64,000 nt of DNA from Oscillospiraceae bacterium. GTDB lineage: Bacteria; Bacillota; Clostridia; Oscillospirales; Oscillospiraceae. The notes beneath the pieces were generated by a model, which saw only the letters and a list, made by a program, of their open reading frames with translations, searched no databases and was not told where the DNA came from. A program made the position numbers and the translations under genes. Shown here piece by piece: positions 47,737 to 55,819 of this stretch; the first letter of the stretch is position 1, and every line of letters starts with the position of its first letter. The stretch covers positions 42,655 to 106,654 of the forward strand of contig CADCHN010000003.1 of assembly GCA_902801295.1 (NCBI GenBank), written 5' to 3'.

Positions 47737-48381
47737 TCAGAATTTTTCGTCGAATTTGTAGCTGATGTCCTGCTCGAAGCTCAGGCGCGGCTCATTCTTT
47801 TTGACCATCCGCAGCGCGGCCGGGATGTGATACAGCAGCACGAGCGCGGCGGCAATGATGCCGAGACGGACGGCCAGCGGATCATCGACCACCAGCACGG
47901 CCGTAATAATCATCACCAGCGCGCCGACGATCGCTGCAAGCGAGAAATAGCGGCTGAGCCAGACGACGGCGACGGCCACGATCAGCAGCGCGATACCGAT
48001 GGACGCCTCCATGAAAAAGCCCATCAGCACCAGCGGAATGAGCGCGTGGCTGCCGCGGAAGCCGTAGGAGGCCGGGTACAGGCGGCCCAGCACCAGGCAG
48101 ACGCCGGCCAGCGACGCGCCGACGATGCTGTGACTGCCGGATTTGAACAGCAGCGCACCGAAGGCCAGCGGCAGCAGATCCAGCGCCAGCTCCACCAGCG
48201 CAAGCTTCAGCGCGCCCTTCCAGCCGTAGATACGGCGGAAGTTGGAGATAAAGACGTTGCCGGTGCCGAGGCGGCGCAGATTCTTGTGAAACACAAAGTT
48301 TGAGGCCAGGACGGTGCTTTTCAGGCAGCCCGCCGTATAGGCCAGCAGCGCCGTGAGGACGGAGAAGACCCAGTATTTCAT
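47737..48381 (-). CDS. Degenerate PlsY-like membrane protein
   Basis: 214 aa, same length and hydrophobic layout as PlsY and positioned after der, where Firmicutes usually keep plsY. The catalytic loops are eroded. The GSGNPGATN-type loop reads GTGNVFISN (near residue 40), GHLFP..FRGGKG reads GRLYPASYGFRGSHA (near residue 99), and the HRxN..R..GTE loop reads YHIPAALRMVKKNE. The lysine-glycine phosphate loop is therefore missing, and acyltransferase activity is doubtful. It overlaps der by four bases, so it is still translated. A PlsY with intact loops lies at 2010-2639. Confidence 0.75.
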   Translation of the reverse strand: MKYWVFSVLTALLAYTAGCLKSTVLASNFVFHKNLRRLGTGNVFISNFRRIYGWKGALKLALVELALDLLPLAFGALLFKSGSHSIVGASLAGVCLVLGRLYPASYGFRGSHALIPLVLMGFFMEASIGIALLIVAVAVVWLSRYFSLAAIVGALVMIITAVLVVDDPLAVRLGIIAAALVLLYHIPAALRMVKKNEPRLSFEQDISYKFDEKF

Positions 48382-49703
48382 TCCTTGTCTCCTTTCTGCC
48401 GGATCACGATGCGGATCGGCGTGCCCTCCAGGCCGAAAACCGCGCGGATCTGGTTTTCGATATAACGCTGGTAGGAGAAGTGGAACAGCTCCTTCGAGTT
48501 GCAGAAGATCACGAAGTTGGGCGGCTTGATGCCGGTCTGGGTCATGTAGTAGATCTTCAGACGGCGGCCTTTGTCCGTGGGCGGCTGCACGCGCGCCTGC
48601 GCGTCGGCCAGGACGTTGTTGAGCATGCCGGTGGTGATGCGCATGCTGCTTTGGTCGTTGACGAAGTTGATGAGCTCAAACAGGCGCTCGATGCGCTGAC
48701 CGGTCAGGGCGGAGATAAAGAGCACGGGCGCATAGCTCATGAAGCTCAGGTCGCGCATCACGTCCTTGCGCATTTTCTCCAGCGTGCCGGTCTCCTTCTC
48801 GACCAGATCCCACTTGTTGACGACGACGATGCTGGCTTTGCCCGCCTCGTGGGCCAGCCCCGCGATCTTGGTGTCCTGCTCGGTGACGCCGTCGCGCGCG
48901 TCAATCAGGATCAGGCACACGTCCGCCCGCTCGATGGCGAGCTGCGCGCGCATGACGGAGAATTTCTCCACGCGCTCCTCCACCCGGGACTTGCGGCGGA
49001 TGCCCGCCGTGTCGATGAAGGTGTAGCGGCCGTACTGGTTCTCCACCAGGGTGTCCACCGCGTCGCGTGTGGTGCCCGCCATATCGCTGACGATCAGGCG
49101 CTTTTCGCCCAGGATGCGGTTGACGAGCGAGGATTTGCCGACGTTCGGCTTGCCGATGACGGCGACCTTGATGGTGTCGTCCTCCTCCGTGTCCTCCTCG
49201 GCCGGCGGAAAGTACTTCATGCACTCGTCGAGCAGATCGCCGGTGCCGTGGCCGTGGATGGCCGAGACGGCGATGGGGTCGCCCAGGCCGAGCGAGTAGA
49301 ATTCATAAATCGCCGGGTCGGTGGCGCCGGTGGAGTCGGCCTTGTTGACGGCCAGCACCACGGGCTTTTTTGCGCGCAGCAGCATATTGGCCACGTCCTT
49401 GTCCGCCGCGGTCACGCCGGTGCGGATGTCCGCCACCAGCACGATCACGGTAGCGGCGTCGATGGCGATCTGCGCCTGCTCGCGCATAAAGAGCAGGATC
49501 TCGCTGTCGGTCGTGGGCTCGATGCCGCCGGTATCGACCATGTCGAAGGTCCGGCCGTTCCACTCGCAGGGCGCGTAAATGCGGTCGCGCGTGACGCCGG
49601 GCGTGTCCTCGACAATGGACAGGCGCTGCCCGGTCAGGCGGTTAAAGAGCATGGATTTGCCCACGTTGGGTCGGCCGACAATGGCGACCAGGGGTCTGGA
49701 CAT
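48378..49703 (-). CDS. der: Ribosome biogenesis GTPase Der (EngA)
   Basis: 441 aa with two GTPase domains. The first has GRPNVGKSMLFN, DTPGVTRDR, DTGG and NKAD; the second has GKPNVGKSSLVNR, TAGIRRKS and NKWDL. A C-terminal KH-like domain (about 355-441) follows. Der assists 50S subunit assembly. It lies between the NUDIX gene and the PlsY-like gene on one transcript. The start at 49703 has AAAGGAGG upstream. Confidence 0.98.
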   Translation of the reverse strand: MSRPLVAIVGRPNVGKSMLFNRLTGQRLSIVEDTPGVTRDRIYAPCEWNGRTFDMVDTGGIEPTTDSEILLFMREQAQIAIDAATVIVLVADIRTGVTAADKDVANMLLRAKKPVVLAVNKADSTGATDPAIYEFYSLGLGDPIAVSAIHGHGTGDLLDECMKYFPPAEEDTEEDDTIKVAVIGKPNVGKSSLVNRILGEKRLIVSDMAGTTRDAVDTLVENQYGRYTFIDTAGIRRKSRVEERVEKFSVMRAQLAIERADVCLILIDARDGVTEQDTKIAGLAHEAGKASIVVVNKWDLVEKETGTLEKMRKDVMRDLSFMSYAPVLFISALTGQRIERLFELINFVNDQSSMRITTGMLNNVLADAQARVQPPTDKGRRLKIYYMTQTGIKPPNFVIFCNSKELFHFSYQRYIENQIRAVFGLEGTPIRIVIRQKGDKE

Positions 49704-49724
49704 GGGGCAAAGCCTCCTTTGCTT

Positions 49725-50207
49725 TCAGTTTCGTTCGTCCGTCACCACGTGGCGGACATAAGGGACGGGCTTGGCAAGCTCCGTGCGGAAAAATGCGGGG
49801 AAAACCGTTTTTTCCGTGTCGGGCGAGACCCATTCCAGATGCTCGCCCCGGCCTTCCGCCTCCAGGCACTCGGCATGCGGCTCAAAGTCCGCCGGGGTCT
49901 TCATATAGTAATAGAACCCGATCTCATAGATCAGCTTCCCCAGCTTGTCGGAAGAATCGCCCCAGAAAAAGTCCTCGTGGATGAAGCCCAGGCGGTCGAT
50001 CTCGAGGGCACAGCCGGTCTCCTCCAGCACCTCGCGGCGTACCGCGTCCTCGGCGCTCTCGCCGATCTGGATCCGGCCGCCGACGGAATAGTAATAGTCC
50101 ACGCCGGCATTGGTCACCATCAGGAGCTTTCCGTTTTTTTCGATAATCGCGCCCACGCGGACGTTGACGAAGCCGTCCCCCACGGGGACACAGATATCCT
50201 GTGCCAT
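49725..50207 (-). CDS. NUDIX hydrolase
   Basis: 160 aa. The NUDIX box is read as GGRIQIGESAEDAVRREVLEETG, quoted in parts: GGRIQIGESAED then RREVLEETG, near residues 43-65, with all metal-binding glutamates present. Such enzymes cleave nucleoside diphosphates linked to another moiety. Substrate unknown. Start at 50207 after GAGAGG. Between the DUF512 gene and der in the same direction. Confidence 0.9.
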   Translation of the reverse strand: MAQDICVPVGDGFVNVRVGAIIEKNGKLLMVTNAGVDYYYSVGGRIQIGESAEDAVRREVLEETGCALEIDRLGFIHEDFFWGDSSDKLGKLIYEIGFYYYMKTPADFEPHAECLEAEGRGEHLEWVSPDTEKTVFPAFFRTELAKPVPYVRHVVTDERN

Positions 50208-50217
50208 TTGGTGCCTC

Positions 50218-51582
50218 TCAATTCTGATTGTACTGATAATACTCCGTGTTTTCGCTCTGCCCGGGCAGACGGATCTCCGGCAGCTCGCCGGCCATCGCGT
50301 CCCAGAGGGCAAAGCCGTCCTGCTCGACGGGGTAGATCGGTACGCCAAGCGCTTTGGACGCCTCGGCGAGCGTCACGTCGTCGAGGAAATCCATCTCCTG
50401 GCGGCGCAGCATGTTCTGCGAGATCAGGAGCCTCCGGCCGATGTCGCGGCCCTTGAGCTGGGCGATCAGATCCTGCCCGGTGATAAGGCCCGTGACGTTG
50501 ATGCTGTGGCCAAAAAAGTCGTTGACGATGGCGTAGACCCGGCCGTCCAGCTTTGGATATTTCGCCTTGGCCAGCTCCAGCAGGCGTTGAAAATACGGCG
50601 CGGCCGAGACGCCGGTGGCGATGGCAAAGGGCACGCCGTCCGGCTCATCCGAGAGACGCAGCGCGGACTTGAACTCCGTCTCCAGCAGCCGCAGCATCCC
50701 CACACCGTTTTCCAGCTGGGTATGCTCCTCGTAAAACTCGTCCTCCGGCAGTTCCCGTCCGGCGAGCAGATACATCTCGTCGCCGCAGAAGAAGATACGG
50801 GTGCCGTGCTTTTTCAGGCACTCGTCGCCGAAGGCCGTGACCATGTCCAGCGTCTCCGCCGCGTGCTCGGGCGTGAACGGTGTGAGCGGTTCAAGTCCCT
50901 CGCGAAATCTCGTCAGGCCGACCGGCACAATGGACACGCTGTGCACGCCGGGATACATCTCCTCAAGTTCGCGCATTGTGCGCTGCAGCTCCTCGCCGTC
51001 GTTCCAGCCGGGACAGCAGACGATCTGGCAGTTCATCACGATGCCCGCGGCGGCAAAGCGCCGCATGGTTTCGATCGTCTCCCCCGCGCGCTTGTTTCTC
51101 AGCATCCGGCAGCGAAGCTCCGGGTTCGTCGTGTGGACGGAGACGTTGATGGGACTGATGTGCAGGGCGATGATGCGCTCGATCTCGCGCGGTGAGAGGT
51201 TCGTGAGCGTGATGTAGTTGCCAAGCAGGAAGCTCAGGCGCGCGTCGTCGTCCTTGAAGTACATCGTCGGGCGCATGCCCTTCGGCAGCTGGTCGATGAA
51301 GCAGAACACGCAGGCGTTGGCGCAGGAGCGGGGCTTATCCATCAGGTAGCTTTCGAAATCCAGCCCCAGGTCGCCGCCCTCCGGCTTATGCACCTGCAGC
51401 GCGTATTCTGTGCCGTCCGGCCGGCGCAGGCGCAGATCCAGCGCGCGGTCATAGGCAAAATACTTATAATCGAGCACGTCGATGATCCGATTGCCGTTGA
51501 TCGAAAGCAGCACGTCGCCGGGCACTGCCCTGTGCCACAGGGGACTGCCCCGGTCGATGGATTTGATCTTGTTTTCCGGCAT
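50218..51582 (-). CDS. DUF512 radical SAM protein with N-terminal PDZ domain
   Basis: 454 aa. Residues about 1-65 form a PDZ-like domain (SPLWHRAVPGDVLLSING). The radical SAM core has a CxxxCxFC motif in CANACVFCFIDQLPKGMRPT (quoted in part, near residue 87), followed by FLLGNYITLTNL. The C-terminal DUF512 region holds ATGVSAAPYFQRLL and an NDFFGHSINVTGLITG segment. The family is conserved next to der in Clostridia, and its reaction is unknown. Start at 51582 after GGCGAGG. Confidence 0.9.
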   Translation of the reverse strand: MPENKIKSIDRGSPLWHRAVPGDVLLSINGNRIIDVLDYKYFAYDRALDLRLRRPDGTEYALQVHKPEGGDLGLDFESYLMDKPRSCANACVFCFIDQLPKGMRPTMYFKDDDARLSFLLGNYITLTNLSPREIERIIALHISPINVSVHTTNPELRCRMLRNKRAGETIETMRRFAAAGIVMNCQIVCCPGWNDGEELQRTMRELEEMYPGVHSVSIVPVGLTRFREGLEPLTPFTPEHAAETLDMVTAFGDECLKKHGTRIFFCGDEMYLLAGRELPEDEFYEEHTQLENGVGMLRLLETEFKSALRLSDEPDGVPFAIATGVSAAPYFQRLLELAKAKYPKLDGRVYAIVNDFFGHSINVTGLITGQDLIAQLKGRDIGRRLLISQNMLRRQEMDFLDDVTLAEASKALGVPIYPVEQDGFALWDAMAGELPEIRLPGQSENTEYYQYNQN

Positions 51583-51606
51583 CCGCTTCGCCTCGCCTTC
51601 GGTAAA

Positions 51607-51644
51607 AATAAAGCAAAAGGAAGAAAGGCAGCAACCTTTCTTCC
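51607..51644 (-). terminator. Terminator of yceD-rpmF
   Basis: GGAAGAAAGG/CCTTTCTTCC stem (51619-51628 with 51635-51644) and a T-rich tail on the minus strand. Confidence 0.85.
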
Positions 51645-51654
51645 TCAAGCCTTT

Positions 51655-51843
51655 TTACTTGCTTTCCTCAACGTTGATGACGACACGACCCTTGTACTGG
51701 CCGCAGGCCTTGCAGACACGGTGAGGCATGCAGAAAGCGCCGCAGTTGGGGCACTTGATGATGCCGGGGGCTTCGAGCTTCCAGTGGGAAGAACGTCTCT
51801 TGTCACGTCTTGCTCTCGATACTTTTCCTTTCGGGACCGCCAT
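51655..51843 (-). CDS. rpmF: 50S ribosomal protein L32
   Basis: 62 aa. It starts MAVPKGKVSRARRDKRRSSH, with the zinc-ribbon pairs CPNCG and CKACG intact. It is linked to yceD upstream, as in most bacteria, and ends at the terminator 51607-51644. AGGAGG precedes the ATG. Confidence 0.98.
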   Translation of the reverse strand: MAVPKGKVSRARRDKRRSSHWKLEAPGIIKCPNCGAFCMPHRVCKACGQYKGRVVINVEESK

Positions 51844-51894
51844 GATGACACCTCCTGATAACCGCTGTTTTGAGCAGCATGTAGTAATGAAAAA

Positions 51895-52386
51895 TTATTT
51901 ATCCAAAAGCTGCTCAAGCACAGCAAATCTTGGATCGATTTCTTTCCCGCACCCGCAGGGGCCGAGATTGAGGTTTTTGCCGCATTTCATGCAGAGACCC
52001 TTGCAGTCCTCTCTGCACAGGAACTTGGTTTCCATATCCAGCACAAAGTTGGTGACCAGGATCTCGTCCAGATCGACCTCCGTGCCCTCCAGCAGGAAGA
52101 GCTCGGGGTTTTCACCGTCGTCCACATCCACAATCGTGGCGTGCAGCGGTGTCACTTTGGTGCTTTCAAATTCGGCGCCGCAGCGGTCGCAGACACACAG
52201 CAGCTCCGCCGTCAGCTCGCCCTCAACGTGGAGGACGCCCGCCTCGTTCACAACGCGGCCGACTGCATGGGGCTTTGACAAATACGCCCGGATCGCCGGG
52301 AACTCGAGGCCCTCGGTGTCCAGCTCCGTATCGAACGGAACCGAGCCGCCGGGTATTTCGATGATCGAACTCAGATTCAGACGCAT
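51895..52386 (-). CDS. yceD: DUF177 / YceD family protein
   Basis: 163 aa. The YceD family in plants and bacteria is linked to 23S rRNA accumulation and L32. A CDRCGAEF pair near residue 70 and the C-terminal CREDCKGLCMKCGKNLN motif near residue 130 show the usual cysteine pattern, here with an extra CGCG. Its start at 52386 follows GAGGTGG. Transcribed with rpmF from a perfect consensus promoter shared head-to-head with the rluA-family gene. Confidence 0.93.
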   Translation of the reverse strand: MRLNLSSIIEIPGGSVPFDTELDTEGLEFPAIRAYLSKPHAVGRVVNEAGVLHVEGELTAELLCVCDRCGAEFESTKVTPLHATIVDVDDGENPELFLLEGTEVDLDEILVTNFVLDMETKFLCREDCKGLCMKCGKNLNLGPCGCGKEIDPRFAVLEQLLDK

Positions 52387-52413
52387 AGTTCCACCTCAAA
52401 CAATCGCTTTAGT

Positions 52414-52442
52414 ATTATAGTTGCTTTGGCAGGTCTTGTCAA
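52414..52442 (-). promoter_or_regulatory. Perfect consensus promoter of yceD-rpmF
   Basis: Leftward TTGACA (52442-52437), 17-base spacer, TATAAT (52419-52414). Shares five -35 bases with the divergent promoter. Confidence 0.92.
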
Positions 52443-52464
52443 CAGAAATTTTATCGTGTATAAT
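52436..52464 (+). promoter_or_regulatory. Promoter of the RluA-family gene, sharing its -35 with yceD
   Basis: TTGTCA at 52436-52441, 17-base spacer, TATAAT at 52459-52464. Confidence 0.85.
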
Positions 52465-52508
52465 CCAAAAAGAGCAATTTTTTCGAGGAATTTTTTGGAG
52501 AAATGCCT

Positions 52509-53483
52509 ATGAAAGAGCTGGAAATCAAAGTCAACGACGCCGGACAGCGTCTCGACCGCTTTGTCGGCAAGGCCGTGCCGCTGCTGCCGGAGTCCCTGCT
52601 GCAGAAATATATCCGCCTCAAGCGCATCAAAGTCAACGGCAAGGGCGCCAAACGCGACACGCGCCTGAGCCTCGGCGACCGGATACAATTATATATCAAC
52701 GACGAGTTTTTTGAAAAGCCCCGGGAAGAGAATTCCTGGCTCAAGGTGGGAACGCCCCGGCTGACGATCGTCTACGAGGACGAAAACATCCTGCTGCTCG
52801 ACAAAAAGCCCGGGGTCTTGTGCCACAGCGCGGGTGTGTGGGATTATAACACGCTGATCGCCAACGTGCAAGCCTATCTCGCGCAGAAGGGCGAGTGGCG
52901 GCCGAAGGAGGAAAACGCCTTCACCCCTGCCCTCTGTAACCGCATCGACCGCAACACCGGCGGCATTGTCATCGCCGCCAAAAGCGCCGAGGCGCTGCGC
53001 GTCCTCAACGACAAGATCCGCGACCGCGAAATCGAGAAATACTACCTCTGCGCCGTCCACGGCCGGCCGAAGCCGCCCGAGGGCAGGCTCGAAAACTACC
53101 TCTTTAAGGACGCGCAGAAAAACCAGGTCTTTGTGAAATCAAAGCCCGAGCCCGGCGCGAAAACCGCCGTCACCGAGTACCGCCTGCTCTGCTCGAAGGG
53201 GCCGCTGAGCCTGGTGGAGTGCCGCCTGCTCACCGGGCGCACGCACCAGATCCGCGTGCAGATGGCGCATGCGGGCTGGCCGCTGCTGGGCGACGGCAAA
53301 TACGGCAGCGAGCGCTTTAACAAGGGCTTTGACGAAAAAGGCCAGGCGCTCTATTCCTATCGCCTGCGCTTCGACTTCCCCACCGACGCCGGAATTTTGA
53401 ATTATCTCCGCGGCAAAGAGTTCCGCGTGGACAAGGTCGATTTCGCGGAAAAGTATTTCGGAATCGAAAAACTGGAGTTTTAA
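52509..53483 (+). CDS. RluA-family pseudouridine synthase with S4 domain
   Basis: 324 aa. An S4 RNA-binding domain (about 12-75, RLDRFVGKAVPLLPESLLQK) is followed by the RluA catalytic domain, in which the catalytic Asp sits in NRIDRNTGGIVIAAK (near residue 140). Later, GRTHQIRVQMAHAGWPLLGD closes the fold. It isomerises uridines in 23S rRNA or tRNA; the precise target (RluC/RluD) is not resolvable. ATG 52509 is eight bases from GGAG and preferred over 52503. Confidence 0.92.
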   Translation: MKELEIKVNDAGQRLDRFVGKAVPLLPESLLQKYIRLKRIKVNGKGAKRDTRLSLGDRIQLYINDEFFEKPREENSWLKVGTPRLTIVYEDENILLLDKKPGVLCHSAGVWDYNTLIANVQAYLAQKGEWRPKEENAFTPALCNRIDRNTGGIVIAAKSAEALRVLNDKIRDREIEKYYLCAVHGRPKPPEGRLENYLFKDAQKNQVFVKSKPEPGAKTAVTEYRLLCSKGPLSLVECRLLTGRTHQIRVQMAHAGWPLLGDGKYGSERFNKGFDEKGQALYSYRLRFDFPTDAGILNYLRGKEFRVDKVDFAEKYFGIEKLEF

Positions 53484-53494
53484 GGAGAGTACCT

Positions 53495-55099
53495 ATGCTT
53501 ACCGTCAACGATTTATCCATGCAGTTCGGGCCGTCGGTGCTGTTTTCCAAGGTCGATCTGCAGTTCACCGCCGGCAACTGCTACGGCATCATCGGCGCCA
53601 ACGGCGCGGGCAAATCCACCTTCATCAAGATCCTCTCCGGCGAGCTGGAGCCGACGAGCGGCAGCGTGGTGCTCGACCCGAAGCGCCGCATGTCGGTCTT
53701 GAAGCAGAACCAGAGCCTCTATGACGACTGCACGGTGCTTGACACCGTCATCATGGGTCATCAGCGGCTCTATGACTGCGGCAAGGAGCGCGAGGCCATT
53801 TATGACAAGGAGGATTTCTCCGACGCCGACGGCCTGCGCGCCGCGCAGCTTGAGGAGGAATTTGCCGAGCTCGGCGGCTGGGAGGCCGAATCCGATGCCG
53901 GGCGCATCCTGCAGGGCCTCGGCGTGGACGTAGCGCTGCACCAGAGCCTGATGCGCGAGATCGACCCGCGCCTCAAGGTCAAAGTGCTGCTGGCGCAGGC
54001 GCTCTTCGGCCACCCGGATGTGCTGCTGCTGGACGAGCCGACCAACAACCTTGACCTTGCCAGCGTCGTCTGGCTGGAGGATTTCCTCATGGACTACGAG
54101 GGCACGGTGCTCGTCGTCAGCCATGACCGCTATTTTCTCAACAACGTCTGCACCCACATTGTGGACATCGACTACGGCAAGATCAAGATGTTCGTCGGCA
54201 ACTATGACTTCTGGTACGAGTCCAGCCAGCTCATCCAGAAGCTGATCCGCGACCAGAACAAGAAGGCCGAGCAGAAGATCGCGGAGCTGCAGACCTTTAT
54301 CGCGCGCTTTTCCGCCAACAAGTCCAAATCCCGGCAGGCCACCTCCCGCCGGAAGCTGCTGGACAAGATCACCGTGGAGGAGCTGCCCGCCTCCGGCCGC
54401 CGCTATCCCTGGGTCGGCTTCAAGGCCGAGCGCGAGCCGGGCAAGGATCGTCTCTTCGTCACCGAGGTCTCCAAGACCGTGGACGGCGTGACGCTCCTCA
54501 ACAAGGTCAGCTTCATCGTCGGCAAGGAGGACAAGATCGCCGTCGTCGGCAAAAACGAGCTGGCCGTGACGATGCTGTACAAGATCCTCATGGGCGAGGA
54601 GGAGCCGGACTCGGGCGAGGTAAAATGGGGCGCATCCATCCAGCCGGCCTATTTTCCCAAGGACCACAACAGCTTCTTTGAAAACTGCGACTATGACCTG
54701 ATCGACTGGATGCGCCAGTTCTCCGCCGACAAGCGCGAGAGCTACCTGCGCACCTTCCTCGGGCGCATGCTATTCTCCGGCGACGATGTGTATAAGCCGG
54801 TCAAGGTCCTTTCCGGCGGCGAGAAAGTGCGCTGCATGCTGAGCAAGATGATGCTCTCCGGCGCGAATTTCCTCGTCTTTGACCAGCCGACGAACCACCT
54901 CGACCTCGAGAGCATCGCCGCACTCAATAACGGCATGGAGGCCTTCAAGCATAACATCATCTTCTCCTGCCACGACCACCAGCTGACCCAGACGGTGGCC
55001 AACCGCATCATTGAGATCAATGCCGACGGTTCGATCACCGACCGGCTCTGCAGCTACGACGAATATATGCACATCGCGGATCTCGAGCAGGCGCGCTAA
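53495..55099 (+). CDS. ABC-F family ATPase (YbiT/YkpA-like) with degenerate second site
   Basis: 534 aa, two ATPase domains without transmembrane parts, implying a ribosome-associated translation factor. Domain 1 is intact: GANGAGKSTFIKIL (near residue 32), LLLDEPTNNLDLASV (near 180). The linker (about 245-300) is charged and helical. In domain 2 the P-loop reads VVGKNELAVTMLYKIL instead of G-x-N-G-x-G-K-[ST]. The Walker B reads LVFDQPTNHLDLES, with Gln in place of the catalytic Glu. The signature LSGGEKVRCMLSKMML is normal. Similar losses may be usual for the YkpA branch. AAGGAGAG precedes the ATG. Confidence 0.92.
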   Translation: MLTVNDLSMQFGPSVLFSKVDLQFTAGNCYGIIGANGAGKSTFIKILSGELEPTSGSVVLDPKRRMSVLKQNQSLYDDCTVLDTVIMGHQRLYDCGKEREAIYDKEDFSDADGLRAAQLEEEFAELGGWEAESDAGRILQGLGVDVALHQSLMREIDPRLKVKVLLAQALFGHPDVLLLDEPTNNLDLASVVWLEDFLMDYEGTVLVVSHDRYFLNNVCTHIVDIDYGKIKMFVGNYDFWYESSQLIQKLIRDQNKKAEQKIAELQTFIARFSANKSKSRQATSRRKLLDKITVEELPASGRRYPWVGFKAEREPGKDRLFVTEVSKTVDGVTLLNKVSFIVGKEDKIAVVGKNELAVTMLYKILMGEEEPDSGEVKWGASIQPAYFPKDHNSFFENCDYDLIDWMRQFSADKRESYLRTFLGRMLFSGDDVYKPVKVLSGGEKVRCMLSKMMLSGANFLVFDQPTNHLDLESIAALNNGMEAFKHNIIFSCHDHQLTQTVANRIIEINADGSITDRLCSYDEYMHIADLEQAR

Positions 55100-55144
55100 G
55101 GGTAATCTAAGGTTTCTCTGCTACTCTATCCCCGGGGTGATCCT

Positions 55145-55819
55145 ATGAAGCTGCTCTACGCCGAGGACGAAATCGCCATGAGCGAGGCCGTCACCGACAT
55201 TCTGACCTATCACAAATACACCGTGGACGCCGTGTACGACGGGGCCGACGCCCTGTACTACGCCGAGCACGAGAAATACGACGGCATCATTCTGGACGTG
55301 ATGATGCCGAACATGAGCGGCCTGGAGGTGCTGACCGCGCTGCGGCAGAAGGGCATCCATACGCCGGTGCTGCTGCTGACGGCCAAGGGCGAAATCAGTG
55401 ACCGCATCGAGGGGCTCGACGCCGGGGCGGACGATTATCTGCCCAAGCCCTTCGCCATGGGCGAGCTGCTGGCCCGCGTGCGCGCGATGCTGCGCCGCCG
55501 GGAGGACTTTACGCCCGACATTCTGACGATGGGCAATGTCTCCCTCAATCGCCAGAGCTACGCGCTCTCCTGCGGCGGCGAACCCGTCGTGCTGCCGAAG
55601 CTCGAATACCAGATGCTGGAGCTGCTGATGCTCAACCGCGGCATCTTTCTCTCCACGGAGGATCTGCTGACGAAAATCTGGGGCTACGACACCGAGGCGG
55701 AGATCGGCGTGGTGTGGGTGTACATCTCCTACCTTCGCAAACGCCTGGCCGCCATGGGCGCAAACATCGAACTGCGCGCCAGGCGCGGCGTGGGCTACCG
55801 GCTGGAGGAGACGACATGA
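55145..55819 (+). CDS. OmpR/PhoB-family response regulator
   Basis: 224 aa. Receiver domain 1-120: acidic pair YAEDE at residues 5-9, phospho-acceptor Asp in GIILDVMMPNMSG near residue 51, LLTAKG with the conserved Thr, and KPF lysine near residue 100. The winged-helix DNA-binding domain (about 130-222) has the RGVGYRLE ending. GGGGTGA precedes the ATG. It overlaps its histidine kinase gene by four bases. Its regulon is not visible. Confidence 0.96.
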   Translation: MKLLYAEDEIAMSEAVTDILTYHKYTVDAVYDGADALYYAEHEKYDGIILDVMMPNMSGLEVLTALRQKGIHTPVLLLTAKGEISDRIEGLDAGADDYLPKPFAMGELLARVRAMLRRREDFTPDILTMGNVSLNRQSYALSCGGEPVVLPKLEYQMLELLMLNRGIFLSTEDLLTKIWGYDTEAEIGVVWVYISYLRKRLAAMGANIELRARRGVGYRLEETT

